The notes beneath the pieces were generated by a model. It saw only the letters and a list, made by a program, of their open reading frames with translations, did not search any database and was not told the origin of the DNA. 39,567 nucleotides of DNA from Candidatus Rokuibacteriota bacterium. Lineage in GTDB: Bacteria; Methylomirabilota; Methylomirabilia; Rokubacteriales; CSP1-6. Made by a program: the position numbers and the translations under genes. This document shows positions 25,665 through 33,950 of this stretch, in pieces (the stretch's first letter is position 1; every line of letters begins with the position of its first letter). Location: contig QHSI01000117.1 of assembly GCA_003221515.1 (NCBI GenBank), positions 1 to 39,567 on the forward strand, given 5' to 3'.

Positions 25665-27092
25665 ATGGCCGACTACCTGCGCACGTTGTTCCTGCACCCG
25701 CCGTCGTTTCGGGGATTCGACGGAGGGGCCGGGGCCCGCTACCAGGCGCGACGCGAGATCCGGTCGTTCTGGTATCCGACGTGGCTAGCCCAGCCCGCGG
25801 CGCTGGTGCCCGACAGCCGCCTCGTCGACGCGCCGCCGGCCGGGCTCGCGCTGCCCGACGTGGCGCCGCTCGCGCGCGAGTACGACCTGGCGGTGCTCCA
25901 CACGAGCGCGGCCTCGTTCGCGCACGACGTGCGCGTTGCCGAGGCGCTCAAGCGCGAGAACGCCGGCCTCCGCGTCGGCTTCGTCGGCGCGCACGTGGCC
26001 GTCCAGCGCGAGCGCGCGCTCGCCGCGTCGCCGGCCATCGAGTTCGTCGCCGGCAACGAGTTCGACTTCACGATCCAGGAGATCGCGCAGGGGCGCCCGC
26101 TCGCCGCGGTGGCCGGGCTCAGCTATCGCGTGAACGGGCACTTCGAGCGGACGGCCGAGCGTCCACCGCTCGAGAACATGGACGCGCTGCCGTTCGTGGT
26201 CGACGTCTACCGGCGCGACCTCGTCGTCGAGCAGTACTTCATCGGCTATCTGCTGCACCCGTACGTGTCGCTCTACACGGGGCGCGGATGCCGGTCGCGC
26301 TGCACGTTCTGCCTCTGGCCCCAGACCGTGGGTGGCCACCGGTACCGCACGCGCTCCGTCGAGCACGTCGTGAGCGAGATCGCGCAGGCCCGGCGCCACT
26401 TCCCGCAGGTGAAGGAGTACTTCTTCGACGACGACACGTTCACGGACGACCTGCCGCGCGCCGAGGCGATCGCCCGCGGCCTGGGCCGGCTCGGCGTGAC
26501 GTGGTCGTGCAACGCCAAGGCGAACGTGCCGGCCTCGACGCTGAAGGTGCTCCGCGACAACGGCCTGCGGCTCTTGCTGGTGGGCTACGAGTCCGGGAGC
26601 CAGGCGATCCTGAACAACGTCAAGAAGGGCGTGCGCCTCGACCTGGCCCGCGAGTTCACCCGCAACGCCAAGGCGCTCGGGATCAAGATCCACGGCACGT
26701 TCATCATGGGGCTGCCGGGCGAGACGCGCGAGACGATCGAGGAGACCATCACGTTCGCGCGCCAGATCGATCCCGATTCGCTCCAGGTGTCGCTGGCGGC
26801 GCCGTACCCGGGCACGGCGCTCTACCAGGAGGCGCTCGAGCGCGGCTGGCTCGAGCGGGACGAGCTCGTGGACGCGGGCGGTGTGCAGGCCAGCGTGCTC
26901 GGCTACCCGCACCTGTCGCGCACGGAGATCTTCGCGTCGGTCGAGAGCTTCTACCGGCGATTCTACTTCCGGCCGCGGAAGATCTTCGGCTTCCTCAGGG
27001 AGATGGCGACGGACGCCGCGGTTTGCCGGCGCCGCCTCGCCGAGGGCGCCGAGTTCGTGCGCTTCCTCGCGCGCCGTCACTCGTCGGCATAG
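25665..27092 (+). CDS. HpnJ-like B12-binding radical SAM protein
   Basis: A 475-aa radical SAM enzyme strongly resembling HpnJ, which makes the cyclitol ether head group of bacteriohopanetetrol. The N-terminus LFLHPPSFRGFDGGAGARYQ and the DAPP segment match that family. A cobalamin-binding-like Rossmann domain covers about residues 1-180. The 4Fe-4S motif is C209-x3-C213-x2-C216 in GCRSRCTFCLWPQ, followed by FFDDDTF and the MGLPGETRETIEET strand. A -10-like TAAGAT lies eight bases before the ATG. Its last 98 bases overlap the opposing deacetylase gene. The substrate could be a hopanoid or another amino-sugar-bearing lipid; no hopanoid cyclase is in the window. Confidence 0.85.
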   Translation: MADYLRTLFLHPPSFRGFDGGAGARYQARREIRSFWYPTWLAQPAALVPDSRLVDAPPAGLALPDVAPLAREYDLAVLHTSAASFAHDVRVAEALKRENAGLRVGFVGAHVAVQRERALAASPAIEFVAGNEFDFTIQEIAQGRPLAAVAGLSYRVNGHFERTAERPPLENMDALPFVVDVYRRDLVVEQYFIGYLLHPYVSLYTGRGCRSRCTFCLWPQTVGGHRYRTRSVEHVVSEIAQARRHFPQVKEYFFDDDTFTDDLPRAEAIARGLGRLGVTWSCNAKANVPASTLKVLRDNGLRLLLVGYESGSQAILNNVKKGVRLDLAREFTRNAKALGIKIHGTFIMGLPGETRETIEETITFARQIDPDSLQVSLAAPYPGTALYQEALERGWLERDELVDAGGVQASVLGYPHLSRTEIFASVESFYRRFYFRPRKIFGFLREMATDAAVCRRRLAEGAEFVRFLARRHSSA

Positions 27093-27849
27093 CGATGACC
27101 CGCCCGGCGGGATCGCCGGGCGCGGTCGCGTCGGCCACCCTCTCGGCCCGCTCGTCGGCTTCGCGTCCGTCCAGCAGGTCGCCGACCGTGACGAGCTCGT
27201 AGCCCATCTCGCGTATGCCGTCGATCATCGGCGCAAGCGCTGCGACCAGGCGAAGCGGCGCGCCGCGGGTGCCCTCGGCGTCGTGCAGGTCGACGATGGC
27301 GCCGGGATGGGCGCGGTGCAGGACGTCGCCCACCTGCTGCGCCGCCGCCACCGGACGCAAACCTTCTGGCTGGATCGACCAGAGCACGCAGCGCTCTTGA
27401 TGACGACGGAGCGCGCCGAACATCGCCGCGTTGACCATGCCCCACGGCGGCCGGAAAAAACGGGGCGGACGGCCCGCGAGCGACCCGAGCAGGTGGTGAG
27501 CGCGACCGATCTCGTCCTCGGTTCGGCGCGGGCCGCAGAGCCAGAGGCTCCGGTGCGACCAGCCGTGGCTCGCGATCTCGTGCCCCGCGGCCGCGATCCG
27601 TCGCACGGTCTCGGGCACACGCGCCGCGCGCTCGCCGACCAGGAAGAACGACGCGCGTACGTGCTTGTGGACCAGGATGTCCAGGATCCGCTCCGTCCAG
27701 ACCGCGTCGGGGCCGTCGTCGAAGGTGAGCGCGATCGCTCGGCGCGCGGCCGGGCCGCGCCGGACGCAGCCGGTCGTCAGCAGGTGAGGGCCCCAGGCGT
27801 ACGCCGCCCACGCGCCCGCGGCGCCGAGCGCCAGCCGCGCCAGGATCAC
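26995..27849 (-). CDS. Polysaccharide deacetylase, NodB family
   Basis: A 284-aa protein with an N-terminal hydrophobic helix (about 5-24) as membrane anchor and a NodB domain. The motifs are complete: TFDDGPD (Asp44-Asp45), SHGWSH with zinc ligands His95 and His99, RPPWG at 133-137 and DLHD with His189. It should remove N-acetyl groups from an N-acetylglucosamine-type sugar, probably on the periplasmic face. The start is GTG 27849, overlapping the preceding GT by four bases. The last 33 or so residues are Arg/Pro-rich, lie antisense to the HpnJ-like gene and look unconserved. Confidence 0.9.
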   Translation of the reverse strand: MILARLALGAAGAWAAYAWGPHLLTTGCVRRGPAARRAIALTFDDGPDAVWTERILDILVHKHVRASFFLVGERAARVPETVRRIAAAGHEIASHGWSHRSLWLCGPRRTEDEIGRAHHLLGSLAGRPPRFFRPPWGMVNAAMFGALRRHQERCVLWSIQPEGLRPVAAAQQVGDVLHRAHPGAIVDLHDAEGTRGAPLRLVAALAPMIDGIREMGYELVTVGDLLDGREADERAERVADATAPGDPAGRVIAMPTSDGARGSARTRRPRRGGAGKPRRPSPSP

Positions 27850-28964
27850 GGCGCGCGCACTCCGCGCTCGAGCACCGCGGCGACGATGTGCTCGGTCGCG
27901 TCCGGGCGGCGGAGGCGGCGCATTCGCCCGCGGAGGTGCTCGAGCAGCTCGGGCTCCGCGAGCGCGTGCTCGAGCAGCGCGGTCAGCTCCGACCGCGAGC
28001 GGGCGGCGAGCGCGATCCCGGCGCGCGCCGCGAAACGCTCGTTACGGCGCTCCTGCCCGGGGAGCGAGCCGTAGAGGAGCAGCGGGGTCTCGCTCGCCAT
28101 CGCCTCCGCGAGCGTCATGCCCCCCGCCTTCGTCACCAGGAGGTCGGCCGCCGCCATCAGCCGCCGGACGTCGTCGACGTAGCCCAGCGCACGGATCGGG
28201 CTCCCATCGGTCAGTCGCGCGAGGGTCGCGTGGAGCGGCCGGTCGCGCCCGGCGACGACCAGCCCCTGGAGCGGCCGGCGCATCGAGAGAAGCGCGCGGG
28301 TGACGTCGGGCAGTCGGCCGAGCGAGCCCTGCGAGCCCGCCATCGCCAGCACGACCGGCGCCTGTGCCGACAGACCCAGGCTCGCCCGCGCCGCCGACGG
28401 TGCCACAGGCTCGGCGAAGTCGGCGCGGAGCGGCACGCCGGTCACGACCACGCGCTCGGCCGGGATGCCGCGCGCGATGAGCTCGTGACGCACCTCACCC
28501 GCGGCAACGCAATAGCGGTCGACGTGGCGCGCGATCCACTGGCTGTGCGCGACGAAGTCGGTGACGACCGTGGTGTGGGGCGGCATCCTGGTCCCGAGCC
28601 CGGCGAGCGCCGACATCGCCGCCGCCGGCGTGGCGTGGACCGTGACGACGACGTCGGGCGCCAGCCGCTCGAGCAGCGCGAAGAGCCGCCGGGTGCCGAG
28701 CCGCGTCACGCCGAGCGTCAGCGACGAGTCGCTCGCCATCCAGTCGCCGAGCGCGTAGCCGAGGCCCCACAAGAACGGCGCCTGCCGGAGCAACGCGTAG
28801 TAGACCGCGCGGCTCGCGCGATCGAAGACGGGATGGACCAGCTCGGCGAAGTGGTCGACGACGGTCACCGTCGCCTGCGCCCGCTCGAAGCCGGCGGCGA
28901 GACTCCGGGCGGCGGCGTTGTGACCCGAGCCGTAGCTGGCGCTGAGGATCAGGACTCGCGTCAT
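27846..28964 (-). CDS. MGDG-synthase-like glycosyltransferase (GT28)
   Basis: A 372-aa GT-B fold transferase of the MurG/MGDG synthase/UgtP group, which adds sugars from UDP donors to diacylglycerol or similar lipids. The N-terminal LILSASYGSGHNAAARSL is the family signature, TTVVTDFVAHSQW matches the lipid-binding domain, and the donor-binding region is LVTKAGGMTLAEAMASETPLLLYGSLPGQE. It forms a two-gene operon with the deacetylase (GTGA overlap), suggesting glycosylation with an N-acetylated sugar followed by deacetylation. ATG 28964 gives the expected start; a GGAGG lies about 14 bases upstream on the minus strand. Confidence 0.9.
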   Translation of the reverse strand: MTRVLILSASYGSGHNAAARSLAAGFERAQATVTVVDHFAELVHPVFDRASRAVYYALLRQAPFLWGLGYALGDWMASDSSLTLGVTRLGTRRLFALLERLAPDVVVTVHATPAAAMSALAGLGTRMPPHTTVVTDFVAHSQWIARHVDRYCVAAGEVRHELIARGIPAERVVVTGVPLRADFAEPVAPSAARASLGLSAQAPVVLAMAGSQGSLGRLPDVTRALLSMRRPLQGLVVAGRDRPLHATLARLTDGSPIRALGYVDDVRRLMAAADLLVTKAGGMTLAEAMASETPLLLYGSLPGQERRNERFAARAGIALAARSRSELTALLEHALAEPELLEHLRGRMRRLRRPDATEHIVAAVLERGVRAP

Positions 28965-29022
28965 CTGTTGATCGCCGCGCCTCCGCGCATCATCGTACCT
29001 TGTTCGGCGCGCCGGGGCTGGC

Positions 29023-29028
29023 TAGACT
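29023..29028 (+). promoter_or_regulatory. -10-like element before the small membrane gene
   Basis: TAGACT lies eight bases before the ATG at 29037 in the 72-base divergent gap. A loose -35-like TTGTTC occurs 17 bases upstream (29000-29005). The short distance to the start codon again suggests a very short leader. Confidence 0.3.
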
Positions 29029-29036
29029 GCACCGTG

Positions 29037-29396
29037 ATGGCACGGTTCGGGTTCGTACGCGCCTGCGCCCGCAGTCAGGTCGCCGTGGGTATTTTGTTCA
29101 TGGTGCTGGGGCCCGTCGCGGCGGGCGCGGCGCTCCTGTGGTGGCCAGCCGAGCTCTTCACGCGGGTGCCGGCGGAGTGGCGAGGGTTCGTCCAGCCGCT
29201 CGCGGCGCTGGCGGTCCTCCTGCTGGGCATCGTCATCGGCTCGCGGCTCGTGCTCCGCGGCCAGCTCCTCCTCATGCTCGTCGAGATGCGCCGCTCGCTC
29301 GCCCGCATCGACCGGCGCCTGCGGCGCGGCGCCCCCATGGAGGAGGCGCCCCCCGACCGGCGAGACGCCACCACTCGCCTCCTTCCGCGCCGGTGA
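29037..29396 (+). CDS. Small two-helix membrane protein
   Basis: A 119-aa protein with two hydrophobic segments (about 14-36 and 53-72) and a basic, Arg-rich C-terminal tail predicted to be cytoplasmic. No family is recognised. The much longer open frame upstream is the antisense shadow of the GT28 gene, so ATG 29037 (or GTG 29034) is used. It is the first gene of a plus-strand group with the acyltransferase and methyltransferase, 12 bases before the next start. A scaffolding or anchoring role is possible but unsupported. Confidence 0.55.
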   Translation: MARFGFVRACARSQVAVGILFMVLGPVAAGAALLWWPAELFTRVPAEWRGFVQPLAALAVLLLGIVIGSRLVLRGQLLLMLVEMRRSLARIDRRLRRGAPMEEAPPDRRDATTRLLPRR

Positions 29397-29408
29397 ACGC
29401 GCTTTAAG

Positions 29409-30317
29409 ATGTCTCGCGTGGAGAGCCCGTCCGCGGTCCGAGCACCGCTCCCGCGCTGGTACGCCCACCGCTACAACCGCTCCGAGCTGTATCGGCTGGT
29501 CGCGGCGGCGACGCGATGGCTGCCGCGGCCCACGCGCCTCGAGCTGGCCCGCCGCATCGGCCACCTGGCGCCGCGGGTCCTGCCGGCCGAGCGCGCTGCG
29601 GTCAGAAACACGCTGTCCGTCATGACCGGCGCCGTCGGCTCACGGCTCGCCGAGCTGACGCGCGACGTCTTCGGCGAGTTCGCGATGTGCTTCAGCGACC
29701 TGATCGTGGCCAGCCGCCGCCCGGCCCGGGTCTCGGCGCACATGGGGCCCGTGCGGGGCATCGAGCAGCTCCTGCGCCAGGAAGGCGCGGTCGTGTCGCT
29801 GACGGCCCACGTCGGCAACTGGGAGCTGGCCGGGCGGCTGCTCGCCCAGCATTCGGCGCGCCCGACGCACGTCGTGGTGGCGGTGGAAGAAGCGCGCGCC
29901 CTCGAGCGCTGGCTGCGACGCGACGGCGACGGCGTGCGCTTCGTGGCCCGCGCGCAGCCGACGGTCTCGCTGACGCTGATGGCCGCGCTGCGCCGCGGTG
30001 AAGCGGTCGCGCTACAGGGCGACCGCGCGCTCGGCAATCGCGGCGACGTGATGGTGCCCTTCTTCGGCCGGCCCGCGCCGTTTCCGGTGGGCCCCTTCCA
30101 GCTCGCACGCGCCGCGGCCGTCCCGCTGGTTCCGGCGTTCTGCACGCTCGGCGCCGACCGCGAGTACGTCGTCCGCGTCCTCGATCCGCTGCCGGTCGTC
30201 CGCGGAGCGGAGGAGGACGGACTACGGACGTGGGTGGCCAACCTCGAGCGCGTCGTGGCCGAAAAGCCGACGCAGTGGTTCAATTTCTTCGACATATGGA
30301 ATCCGTTCGGGTCCTAG
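29409..30317 (+). CDS. LpxL/HtrB-like lysophospholipid acyltransferase
   Basis: A 302-aa protein of the lipid A biosynthesis acyltransferase family, which moves acyl chains from ACP to lipid acceptors at the inner membrane. The catalytic HxxxxE is HVGNWE at 134-139 (counted from ATG 29409), followed by QGDRALGNRGDVMVPFFGRPAPFPVG, the second conserved block, and the terminal WFNFFDIWNPF. The TAAGAT at 29405-29410 overlaps this ATG; if it is a promoter, GTG 29418 in the same frame is the start. Acyltransferases of this family also occur in aryl-polyene and flexirubin clusters. It overlaps the methyltransferase by 22 bases. Confidence 0.85.
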   Translation: MSRVESPSAVRAPLPRWYAHRYNRSELYRLVAAATRWLPRPTRLELARRIGHLAPRVLPAERAAVRNTLSVMTGAVGSRLAELTRDVFGEFAMCFSDLIVASRRPARVSAHMGPVRGIEQLLRQEGAVVSLTAHVGNWELAGRLLAQHSARPTHVVVAVEEARALERWLRRDGDGVRFVARAQPTVSLTLMAALRRGEAVALQGDRALGNRGDVMVPFFGRPAPFPVGPFQLARAAAVPLVPAFCTLGADREYVVRVLDPLPVVRGAEEDGLRTWVANLERVVAEKPTQWFNFFDIWNPFGS

Positions 30318-31510
30318 GCGCCGCGGAAGCCGACGAGATGGCCCGGCGGCTGGCCGAGGTGCTGCCGCCGCGGATCAGCGCGCCGTTCACGAGCGCGTTC
30401 GTCCGCTCCAGCACGCTCTTCGACGAATACGTCGACGGCCTCGTGCTCTCGGTGTTCCGCGCGGTCGGGCTCGCGGAAGCGGCGCGGGAACCGGGCACGG
30501 CCGACGAGATCGTGCGGCGCGCGGGCCTCGAGCCCGGCCGAGCCCGGGTGCCCGTCGAGTGGATCCTGCGGCGGATCGGTCGCCGCGGAATCCTCGAGCC
30601 AAGCGAGGGCGGGGGCGCGACGCGCTTTCGTCTGATCGGAAAACTCCCGGACCTCGATCCGCTCGCGGTGCGGGAGGAGCAGCGCCACCTGGATCCGTCC
30701 TGGCTTCCGTCGTACGTCCTGGCCGAGACCGTCGCCAAGGACTATCCGGCGTTCCTGCGCGGCGAGCGGGTGGGGGAGGAGATTCTCTTCTCGCCCCTCC
30801 GCTTGCGGCTGTGGGTCGACTTCTTCTCGAACGACAACGGCCTCTACGCGGTGAACAACTCGGTCGGCGCTGGCGCCATCGAGGAGTGGATGCCGCGTGG
30901 TCCGGCGACCATCGTCGAGCTCGGCGGCGGGCTCGGCAGCGGCGCGACGGCCGTGCTGGACGCGCTCCGACGCGCCGGGCGCTGGGGAGAGATCAGCGAG
31001 TATCGGTTCACGGAGCTGGTGCCCGCGTTCCTTCGGCGCGGCCAGAACGCGCTCCAGACCCGGTTCCCGGACGCGTCGTTCCTGCGCTTCGCGTCGCTCG
31101 ACATGAACCGGCCGCTCGGCGAGCAGGGCGTGGCGCCGGGGAGCGTCTCGCTCGTCTACGCCGTGAACACGGTCCACGTCGCGCGCGATCTCGGCTTCAC
31201 CCTGCGCGAGATCTTCCAGGCCCTCGCCCCCGGCGGCCGGCTCGTCATCTCGGAGTGCATCCGGACGACCTCGGCGCACGTGATCTACGTCGAGTTCATC
31301 TTCAACCTGATGGAGACGTTCCGGTCTCCGGTGCTGAACCCGAGCTACCGCCCCAACGGCGGCTTTCTCACTCCCGAGCAGTGGCAGGGCGCGCTGCAGG
31401 CCGCCGGCTTCGTCGACGTGCGCATGTACCCAGACCTCCGACGCCTCCGGGCCGACTTCCCGGATTTCTGCGTCGGCGCCGTGAGCGCCCGCCGTCCGGC
31501 AGGCGCATGA
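30296..31510 (+). CDS. SAM-dependent methyltransferase
   Basis: A 404-aa protein with an N-terminal winged-helix-like region (about 35-120, containing GTADEIVRRAGLEPGRARVP) as in O-methyltransferases that dimerise, and a Rossmann core. The SAM-binding motif I is IVELGGGLGSGATAVL near residues 206-221, motif III-IV is SVSLVYAVNTVHVARDL, and the later region has LAPGGRLVISE and FLTPEQWQGALQAAGF. The likely target is a hydroxyl or carboxyl of a small molecule. ATG 30296 lies inside the acyltransferase 3' end, so the two are co-translated. It is the last plus-strand gene of the locus. Confidence 0.88.
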   Translation: MESVRVLGAAEADEMARRLAEVLPPRISAPFTSAFVRSSTLFDEYVDGLVLSVFRAVGLAEAAREPGTADEIVRRAGLEPGRARVPVEWILRRIGRRGILEPSEGGGATRFRLIGKLPDLDPLAVREEQRHLDPSWLPSYVLAETVAKDYPAFLRGERVGEEILFSPLRLRLWVDFFSNDNGLYAVNNSVGAGAIEEWMPRGPATIVELGGGLGSGATAVLDALRRAGRWGEISEYRFTELVPAFLRRGQNALQTRFPDASFLRFASLDMNRPLGEQGVAPGSVSLVYAVNTVHVARDLGFTLREIFQALAPGGRLVISECIRTTSAHVIYVEFIFNLMETFRSPVLNPSYRPNGGFLTPEQWQGALQAAGFVDVRMYPDLRRLRADFPDFCVGAVSARRPAGA

Positions 31511-31532
31511 TTTCCTCCGGCGGCCTTCGGGT

Positions 31533-31955
31533 CTAGTCGCTGGGCTTCTGGGAGTAAACGCAGAAGAGGCCGTACTCCTTCACCCGATACTTCTCCAAAC
31601 TCTGATACGTATTGATCTCGACAACTGGGCCTTCTGATGACAGCCTCCTCAGCGCCACCAACCATCCGGCCCACCCGCACGTTGCTTCGCGATTCACTTC
31701 AAGCAAGAGCTCATTGTCGGACATCGCGCTTACTCGAATCTTCGCGTGTTTGCAGTCCATCCAGCTGAACGTCGACTGGTCCGTCACCAAGGGGTGTCCG
31801 CCGCAGGCAGGGCCGAGTCCTTCGTACCATCCAAGCCATTTCGATGACACAGGCACGTCGGCGGCGCTTGCGTTCGTTGCGCAGCCGGGCAGGCTCACCG
31901 TAAGGGTTAGCGCGGCGAACAATAAGTGCCAGTTGTACGTGTAGACGGCTTTCAC
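31533..31955 (-). CDS. Lipoprotein of unknown function, low GC
   Basis: A 140-aa protein with a signal sequence and lipobox LPGC (Cys about residue 25). The mature part has three further Cys and several Trp (YEGLGPACGG, SWMDCKHAKI, REATCGWAGW), suggesting a small disulfide-bonded extracytoplasmic domain. No family is recognised. The start is GTG 31955. It is clearly less GC-rich than its surroundings, like the gene at 22340, and stands alone on the minus strand between the biosynthetic locus and the transporter genes. Horizontal acquisition is likely. Confidence 0.6.
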   Translation of the reverse strand: MKAVYTYNWHLLFAALTLTVSLPGCATNASAADVPVSSKWLGWYEGLGPACGGHPLVTDQSTFSWMDCKHAKIRVSAMSDNELLLEVNREATCGWAGWLVALRRLSSEGPVVEINTYQSLEKYRVKEYGLFCVYSQKPSD

Positions 31956-31978
31956 GCGACCGGTCCATAGGTCGCATG

Positions 31979-31992
31979 GCCAGATTTCTGGC
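31979..31992. repeat. Short inverted repeat upstream of low-GC lipoprotein
   Basis: GCCAGATTTCTGGC has perfect six-base arms around two bases. It lies 24 bases before the GTG start of the minus-strand gene at 31955 and could be an operator, but there is only one copy. Confidence 0.3.
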
Positions 31993-32066
31993 GGTCAACG
32001 CCTCCTACAAAATCAGAGGGTGAAGCGGTCGTGCTTGGCTCCTCGGCCTGAGCGCCAACTTGGGAG

Positions 32067-32375
32067 CTACTGCCCCCAGTGGATGACGACCTTCAGCTTC
32101 GGATACTCGGGCGCCTTGCCGTCGAGGTCGACGACCCGCAGCGATTTGTCGGGAGCTTCCAGCAGCAGGTTGTTGTTGCCATAGGCGATGAACTTGCCCC
32201 ACGACTTCGGGACGACGAGCTCGCCGTACTTCGGGATCGTGGTCTGCGCCATCGCCGGTGTCGTCGACAACGAGTCGGGCGAGAGGGACTCGGGCAGCCA
32301 CGGGCGAACGGCGATGATCACGAGGGCCACGGCGATGACGGTCAGCACGCTCTTCGCGTAACGATCGAAGGTCAT
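32067..32375 (-). CDS. Small exported or membrane-anchored protein
   Basis: A 102-aa protein with an N-terminal hydrophobic helix (about 8-24) and possible cleavage near TPAMA-QTT. The mature part, with VPKSWGKFIAYGNNNLLLEA, has alternating polar and hydrophobic residues like a small beta-barrel or beta-sandwich, but no family is recognised. A Shine-Dalgarno GGAGG lies six bases before the ATG on the minus strand. It follows the solute-binding protein gene by 30 bases and may be co-transcribed with it. Confidence 0.6.
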   Translation of the reverse strand: MTFDRYAKSVLTVIAVALVIIAVRPWLPESLSPDSLSTTPAMAQTTIPKYGELVVPKSWGKFIAYGNNNLLLEAPDKSLRVVDLDGKAPEYPKLKVVIHWGQ

Positions 32376-32405
32376 TGGGTTCCTCCTGGAAGCGATGGTA
32401 CTGCG

Positions 32406-33950
32406 CTACTGGGCCTTGACGCGCATGTCCTCGTACGACGGCCACACCGTCATCGGGACCAGGTTGATCGTGTGGTCGGCGATCCGCGGCCCGATGCCCA
32501 TGAGCGCGCGCAGGTCCATGATCGGCGCGAACATCGCCCGGTCGATCGTGAGCTGCTGGATCCGGTGGAGGAGCGCCTCGCGCTTCTTGACGTCGCGCTC
32601 GCCCGCTTGCTGCTGGAACATGTCGTCGATGTCGGGATACCCGCCGTAGGCGTAGGCGCCCTTGGAGCTGATGAACTCCGCGACCCGGCTGGCCGCGTTG
32701 CCCGAGTTGCCGACCGCGGTCATGAACACGCCGCGCAGCTTCTTTTCCCGCCATGCGGCGTAGAAGGCCGCGCGCTCCATCGGCCGCATCTTCATCCGGA
32801 TGCCGACCGCGTTGAGGTAGTTCAACGTCGCCTCCGCCACCGTGGGGAACCCGGGAATCGGCACGAACTCGCCGGCGTCGAGCCCGTTCGGATAGCCGGC
32901 CTCGGCGAGGAGCTGCTTGGCCTTCTGCGGATCGTAGGGCGGCGGCTCGACCTGCAGCGCGAAGTCCATGACGCGAGGCACGATGACCCCGGCCGGCGGG
33001 CAAAAGCCCAGACAGGCGGCCTCGTTCGTCGTCTTGCGGTCGAGGGCCAGGTTCACCGCTTGCCGCAGGCGCTTGTCGTACCAGGGTGACTTCGCGTCCC
33101 ACTGCTCGGCGAACTCGAGCCAGAAGATGGACGCGTGGCGTGACGAGACGAGCTGCAGACGCGGATCCCGCTTCACCTCGAGACCCTCTGGACCGTCCAG
33201 CGCGACGGCGATGTCCGCCTCGCCCGTCTTCAGCATCGCCAGACGCGTGCCCACGTCGGGCACGCTTTTGAGGACCAGCCGCTTCACGTTGGGCACGCGC
33301 CGCCAGTATCCCGTGTACGCCTCCAGCACCACCTCGACGCCCGGCGTGTGGCTCACGAACTTGTACGGTCCGGCGCCGATCGGCTGCTTGCGGAACCCGT
33401 CGTCGCCGACGTGGGTCATGTATTTCTTGGGGACGACGATGCCGGCGCCGGTGGCGGTCGTCCCGTAAAACGTCATGAAGTCGGGCCAGGGGGCGTTCAG
33501 CCGGAAGCGCACCGTGAGCGGATCGACGACGTCCACCTGCTTGACGCGCGTCTGCAGCTCCTTGAGGCCCGCGCCTTTGTAACGCTCGAAGCTGAATTTC
33601 ACGTCCTCGGCGGTGAGCGGATCGCCGTTGTGGAACTTGAGCCCGCGGCGCAGCTTGAACTCGTACACGAGCCCGTCGGCGCTCTCCGTCCACGACTCGG
33701 CCAGGCTCGCGCCCATCTTCTGGTTCGGCATCGGGCGCACGAGCGCGTCGTGGATCGCGTAGAGCGTGCCGAACGGGGTGATCTGGGGCGGGGCGCTCGA
33801 CGGGTCGAACCATGTGGGCGCGATCGTGACGTGCCAGGCGATGATCACTTCGCCCGCGGGGGGCGCCTGGCCGGATACCGTCTGGGGCGCTGCGAACGTC
33901 GACAGGACCGCGACGAGCAGCGCCGTCATCGTGAGACGTGAGGTCCGCAT
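32406..33950 (-). CDS. Family-5 extracellular solute-binding protein
   Basis: A 514-aa periplasmic binding protein of the peptide/nickel (DppA/OppA) type. A Sec signal peptide precedes the QAPPAGEV mature start. Typical segments are ASLAESWTESADGLVYEFKLRRG, FHNGDPLTAEDVKFSFER (fold signature), IGAGPYKFVSHTPG and LRQAVNLALDRK. The chosen ATG 33950 has GGAGG seven bases upstream; the open frame extends 20 codons more without a signal benefit. Ligand unknown (peptide or other small molecule). It is transcribed away from two related but distinct binding-protein genes and has no permease next to it. Confidence 0.9.
   Translation of the reverse strand: MRTSRLTMTALLVAVLSTFAAPQTVSGQAPPAGEVIIAWHVTIAPTWFDPSSAPPQITPFGTLYAIHDALVRPMPNQKMGASLAESWTESADGLVYEFKLRRGLKFHNGDPLTAEDVKFSFERYKGAGLKELQTRVKQVDVVDPLTVRFRLNAPWPDFMTFYGTTATGAGIVVPKKYMTHVGDDGFRKQPIGAGPYKFVSHTPGVEVVLEAYTGYWRRVPNVKRLVLKSVPDVGTRLAMLKTGEADIAVALDGPEGLEVKRDPRLQLVSSRHASIFWLEFAEQWDAKSPWYDKRLRQAVNLALDRKTTNEAACLGFCPPAGVIVPRVMDFALQVEPPPYDPQKAKQLLAEAGYPNGLDAGEFVPIPGFPTVAEATLNYLNAVGIRMKMRPMERAAFYAAWREKKLRGVFMTAVGNSGNAASRVAEFISSKGAYAYGGYPDIDDMFQQQAGERDVKKREALLHRIQQLTIDRAMFAPIMDLRALMGIGPRIADHTINLVPMTVWPSYEDMRVKAQ

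Noticed and set aside
31511-31560. Possible terminator after the methyltransferase gene
   Set aside because: The GC-rich stretch pairs poorly and has no T-run after it.
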